Source of the DNA: JAKVBH01 sp049800955
GTDB taxonomy: Bacteria > Pseudomonadota > Alphaproteobacteria > Rhodobacterales > Rhodobacteraceae
NCBI RefSeq assembly: GCF_049800955.1
Contig: NZ_JBNAGA010000005.1
Span: 26,598-90,597 of the forward strand
Length of the DNA: 64,000 nt
Direction: 5' to 3'
The position numbers and the translations under genes are program-made. This document shows, one piece after another, positions 62,239 through 64,000 of the stretch (position 1 is the stretch's first letter; every line of letters starts with the position of its first letter). The notes under the pieces are model-generated. The model was not told where the DNA came from. It ran no database searches and worked only from the letters and a program-made list of their open reading frames with translations.

Positions 62239-63633
62239 CTAGCCGCGATCGCGCAGGGAGTAATAGACCAGCGCACCAATGGCCCATGCGGTGAGCGAGA
62301 AGAACAGCGTGAGCCCCAGGATCAGGAAGCGGCGGGGATATTCCGCGCGCTCGGCCAATGTGGGGCGAATGTAGGTTGCGAGATAGAGGCTCTGGCGCTC
62401 GGCATTGGACCGCGCGGCGTCCATCGCGGTGAGGGCGGCCCGGTAGGTTTGCTCGGCAAATTCGCGCTCCACCTGCAGCCCCTCATATTGCGCCAGAAGG
62501 GCCGGGTAATCGGTATTGTCGACCGTGACATTCTGGGCGGCAAAGCTCAGCCGCTCCTCGGAGATGCGCTCCTCGATCACCTCGACCCGGCGCGCCAGCT
62601 GGCGCACACGCGGGTCACTGGCCTCCGTGGTCTGGGTCAGAAGGTCCAGATCGACCACCGCCTCGGCCAATTGCTGCTGGAGATTGTTGAGCACCCCCAT
62701 GCGCCCCTGAATATCAGCCAGCGGATCGAGGATCTGGGTCCGGGCGCGAAACGAGGTCAGCCGTTCGCGCGCCGTGATCAGACGCTCCTGGGCCTGATCC
62801 AGCTCGATCTGGGCATTGGCCATACTGTCGCGCCGGGCCGCTTCGTTCAGCGTGTTGATCATCGCTTCGCTCTCGGCCACCACAAGACCGGCAATCTGCT
62901 GGGCCGAGGCGGGATCGCGCGCACGCACCTCCACCATCAAAAGCCCCGAATTCTTGTCATAGGTGATGCGCACCATGCGCTTCCAGAACCGCAGCAAATC
63001 CTCGATCGTCGCATCCTCGGCCAGTGAAAAGACCGGATCTGCCTCATCCGGCACACGGTAATGGGCAAAGAGATCAAAGCGCGCATTGATGCGCTGCACG
63101 ATCTCCTGGCTCTGGATGAACTCGAAAAGCACGTCGGCATTGCCCCCTGCCCCACTGCCCCCGCCCACAATCTGGCTGAGACCGCCCAGAAGCTCAGTGG
63201 CCGAACTTGTCTCGTCAGAGCGCACCGTGAAGGCCGTGGTGGAGGCATATTGATCCTGCGCCACGGCAAACAGGTAATAGCCCGCCAGCAGCACCGGCAG
63301 GACAACGCCCAGAAGCGCCCCCAGGATCAACCCCCGGTGGCGGCGCCTGGATTTGGCGGGCGGGGCGACGGGCGGCACTTTGGAGACCGCCTCGAGCAAT
63401 TCCTGATGGGCCTGCTCTTCGCGGGCGGCTTCCGCCTCGGCCCGGCGCAGGGCGCGGCTTTTCTGCTTCTTGCGAATGAAGCGCGTGTTCCATTTCTCGA
63501 TATAGGCCGCGCGCGCGGCCTCGCTGGCAAAACTCTTGCGCGCCAGAGCGGCCTCCCGCTTGGCGATGACATGGGGCTGCTCAAGCCCATAGGGATCGTC
63601 CTGCGCCTTGCCTTTGGGAGTGTCCTGCGTCAC
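62239..63633 (-). CDS. kpsE: Capsule polysaccharide export inner-membrane protein KpsE
   Basis: The ~464-residue protein has a charged cytoplasmic N-terminus, a membrane helix (about 100-120: GLILGALLGVVLPVLLAGYY), a long periplasmic coiled coil and a second membrane helix at the C-terminus (RRFLILGLTLFFSLTAWAIG), the KpsE/BexC layout. It bridges the ABC transporter and the outer-membrane channel. GTG 63633 is favoured, since a start at 63726 would overlap the divergent kpsM. The Shine-Dalgarno sequence is weak. It forms an operon with kpsT. Confidence 0.88.
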   Translation of the reverse strand: MTQDTPKGKAQDDPYGLEQPHVIAKREAALARKSFASEAARAAYIEKWNTRFIRKKQKSRALRRAEAEAAREEQAHQELLEAVSKVPPVAPPAKSRRRHRGLILGALLGVVLPVLLAGYYLFAVAQDQYASTTAFTVRSDETSSATELLGGLSQIVGGGSGAGGNADVLFEFIQSQEIVQRINARFDLFAHYRVPDEADPVFSLAEDATIEDLLRFWKRMVRITYDKNSGLLMVEVRARDPASAQQIAGLVVAESEAMINTLNEAARRDSMANAQIELDQAQERLITARERLTSFRARTQILDPLADIQGRMGVLNNLQQQLAEAVVDLDLLTQTTEASDPRVRQLARRVEVIEERISEERLSFAAQNVTVDNTDYPALLAQYEGLQVEREFAEQTYRAALTAMDAARSNAERQSLYLATYIRPTLAERAEYPRRFLILGLTLFFSLTAWAIGALVYYSLRDRG

Positions 63634-63692
63634 AGTTTTTCTGCTTTTGCCACGAATACCAATGACATAGACTTTACAAAGCGCCCCGACCG

Positions 63693-64000
63693 ATGGCCAG
63701 CACAAAGGAGGGCCCCGACATCGCACGCACCAGCCCGGCCATTGATGCGCCTTTTGCGGCCCGCAAACGCCGGCCCCTGATCGAAAGCCTGCGCGCGATC
63801 ACGGCGCTCATCCTGCGCGAGATGTCGACGCGCTACGGGCGCACGCCGGGGGGCTATGTCTGGGCGCTTCTGGAGCCTATCGGCATGATCATCATCCTGG
63901 GCTTTGCCTGGTCGCTTGTGGCCAAGACACCCACGCTGGGCACCTCGTTCTTCCTCTTCAAGGCCACCGGTTTCATGGTGTTGCAGATGGTGCTCATCCC
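63693..64000 (+). CDS. kpsM: ABC-2 type capsule export permease KpsM, cut by right edge
   Basis: The frame is open from ATG 63693 to the window end (about 103 residues seen). ALILREMSTRYGRTPGGYVWALLEP followed by IGMIIILGFAWSLV is the characteristic N-terminus of KpsM/Wzm permeases: the cytoplasmic REM-x-R-YG motif before the first helix. It diverges from kpsE over 59 bp. It is expected to pair with KpsT for polysaccharide export. The C-terminal part lies outside the window. Confidence 0.85.
   Translation, partial: MASTKEGPDIARTSPAIDAPFAARKRRPLIESLRAITALILREMSTRYGRTPGGYVWALLEPIGMIIILGFAWSLVAKTPTLGTSFFLFKATGFMVLQMVLI

Overview
The window looks like a chromosomal stretch from a GC-rich alphaproteobacterium of the order Rhodobacterales (Roseobacter-like). 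This rests on several things seen together: a tandem set of RTX proteins with one shared C-terminal module, an exosortase of the XrtD/EpsI-fusion type with a matching VPLPA-CTERM protein, a small protein resembling the Rhodobacter gene-transfer-agent spike base (RCAP_rcc01079 family), and KpsE/T/M-type capsule export genes. Almost the whole window concerns the cell surface: making, exporting and decorating polysaccharide, and secreting large calcium-binding or beta-helical proteins. No rRNA, tRNA, CRISPR array, insertion sequence or replication origin was seen.

Layout. (1) 1-13.6 kb: four consecutive minus-strand RTX genes (a plain RTX protein, an adhesin-like RTX protein, a CAP-domain RTX protein and a subtilisin/P-domain RTX protein) and a LicD-like gene, flanked by two paralogous plus-strand glycosyltransferase-like genes. 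(2) 13.6-15.3 kb: a lower-GC patch with a start-less basic peptide frame and a small secreted protein, then a PP1-like phosphatase. (3) 15.5-31.6 kb: EPS assembly genes. These are a GT4 enzyme, a GTA spike-base-like protein, two large beta-helix proteins, a PST flippase, a pyruvyl transferase overlapping a nitroreductase, a translationally coupled trio (HAD-UbiA prenyltransferase, SMR-like flippase, GT-C-like membrane protein) and a Wzy/O-antigen-ligase-like polymerase. (4) 31.6-43.4 kb: the exosortase-associated EPS core. Minus strand: sugar transferase, TPR lipoprotein PrsT, outer-membrane export protein, beta-barrel protein, exosortase XrtD-EpsI, rhomboid protease. Divergent plus strand: ExeA-like ATPase, Wzz-like chain-length protein, BY-kinase.

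(5) 43.8-57.6 kb: a third beta-helix protein preceded by a palindrome-rich leader, a NodZ-like fucosyltransferase, an FkbM methyltransferase, four further glycosyltransferases, the VPLPA-CTERM protein, a mannose-1-phosphate guanylyltransferase/isomerase and GalE. (6) 57.7-64 kb: a fifth RTX protein, a methyltransferase, and the capsule ABC exporter kpsT, kpsE and (cut by the right edge) kpsM.

How the parts work together (inference). ManC and GalE supply nucleotide sugars. The sugar transferase primes a polyprenyl carrier. The GT2, GT4 and other glycosyltransferases build the repeat unit, and pyruvyl transfer may decorate it. The PST flippase, Wzy-like polymerase, Wzz, BY-kinase, export protein and beta-barrel protein form a Wzx/Wzy-type export route. 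The HAD-UbiA/SMR/GT-C trio looks like a separate route that adds a prenyl-phosphate-activated sugar on the periplasmic side. KpsT/E/M would be a second, ABC-type export route. The RTX proteins, and perhaps the 43.8 kb beta-helix protein, probably leave by a type I secretion system encoded elsewhere and act in the extracellular matrix. XrtD would process the VPLPA-CTERM protein at the envelope. Several intergenic regions contain perfect inverted repeats that may be operators, attenuators or processing hairpins.
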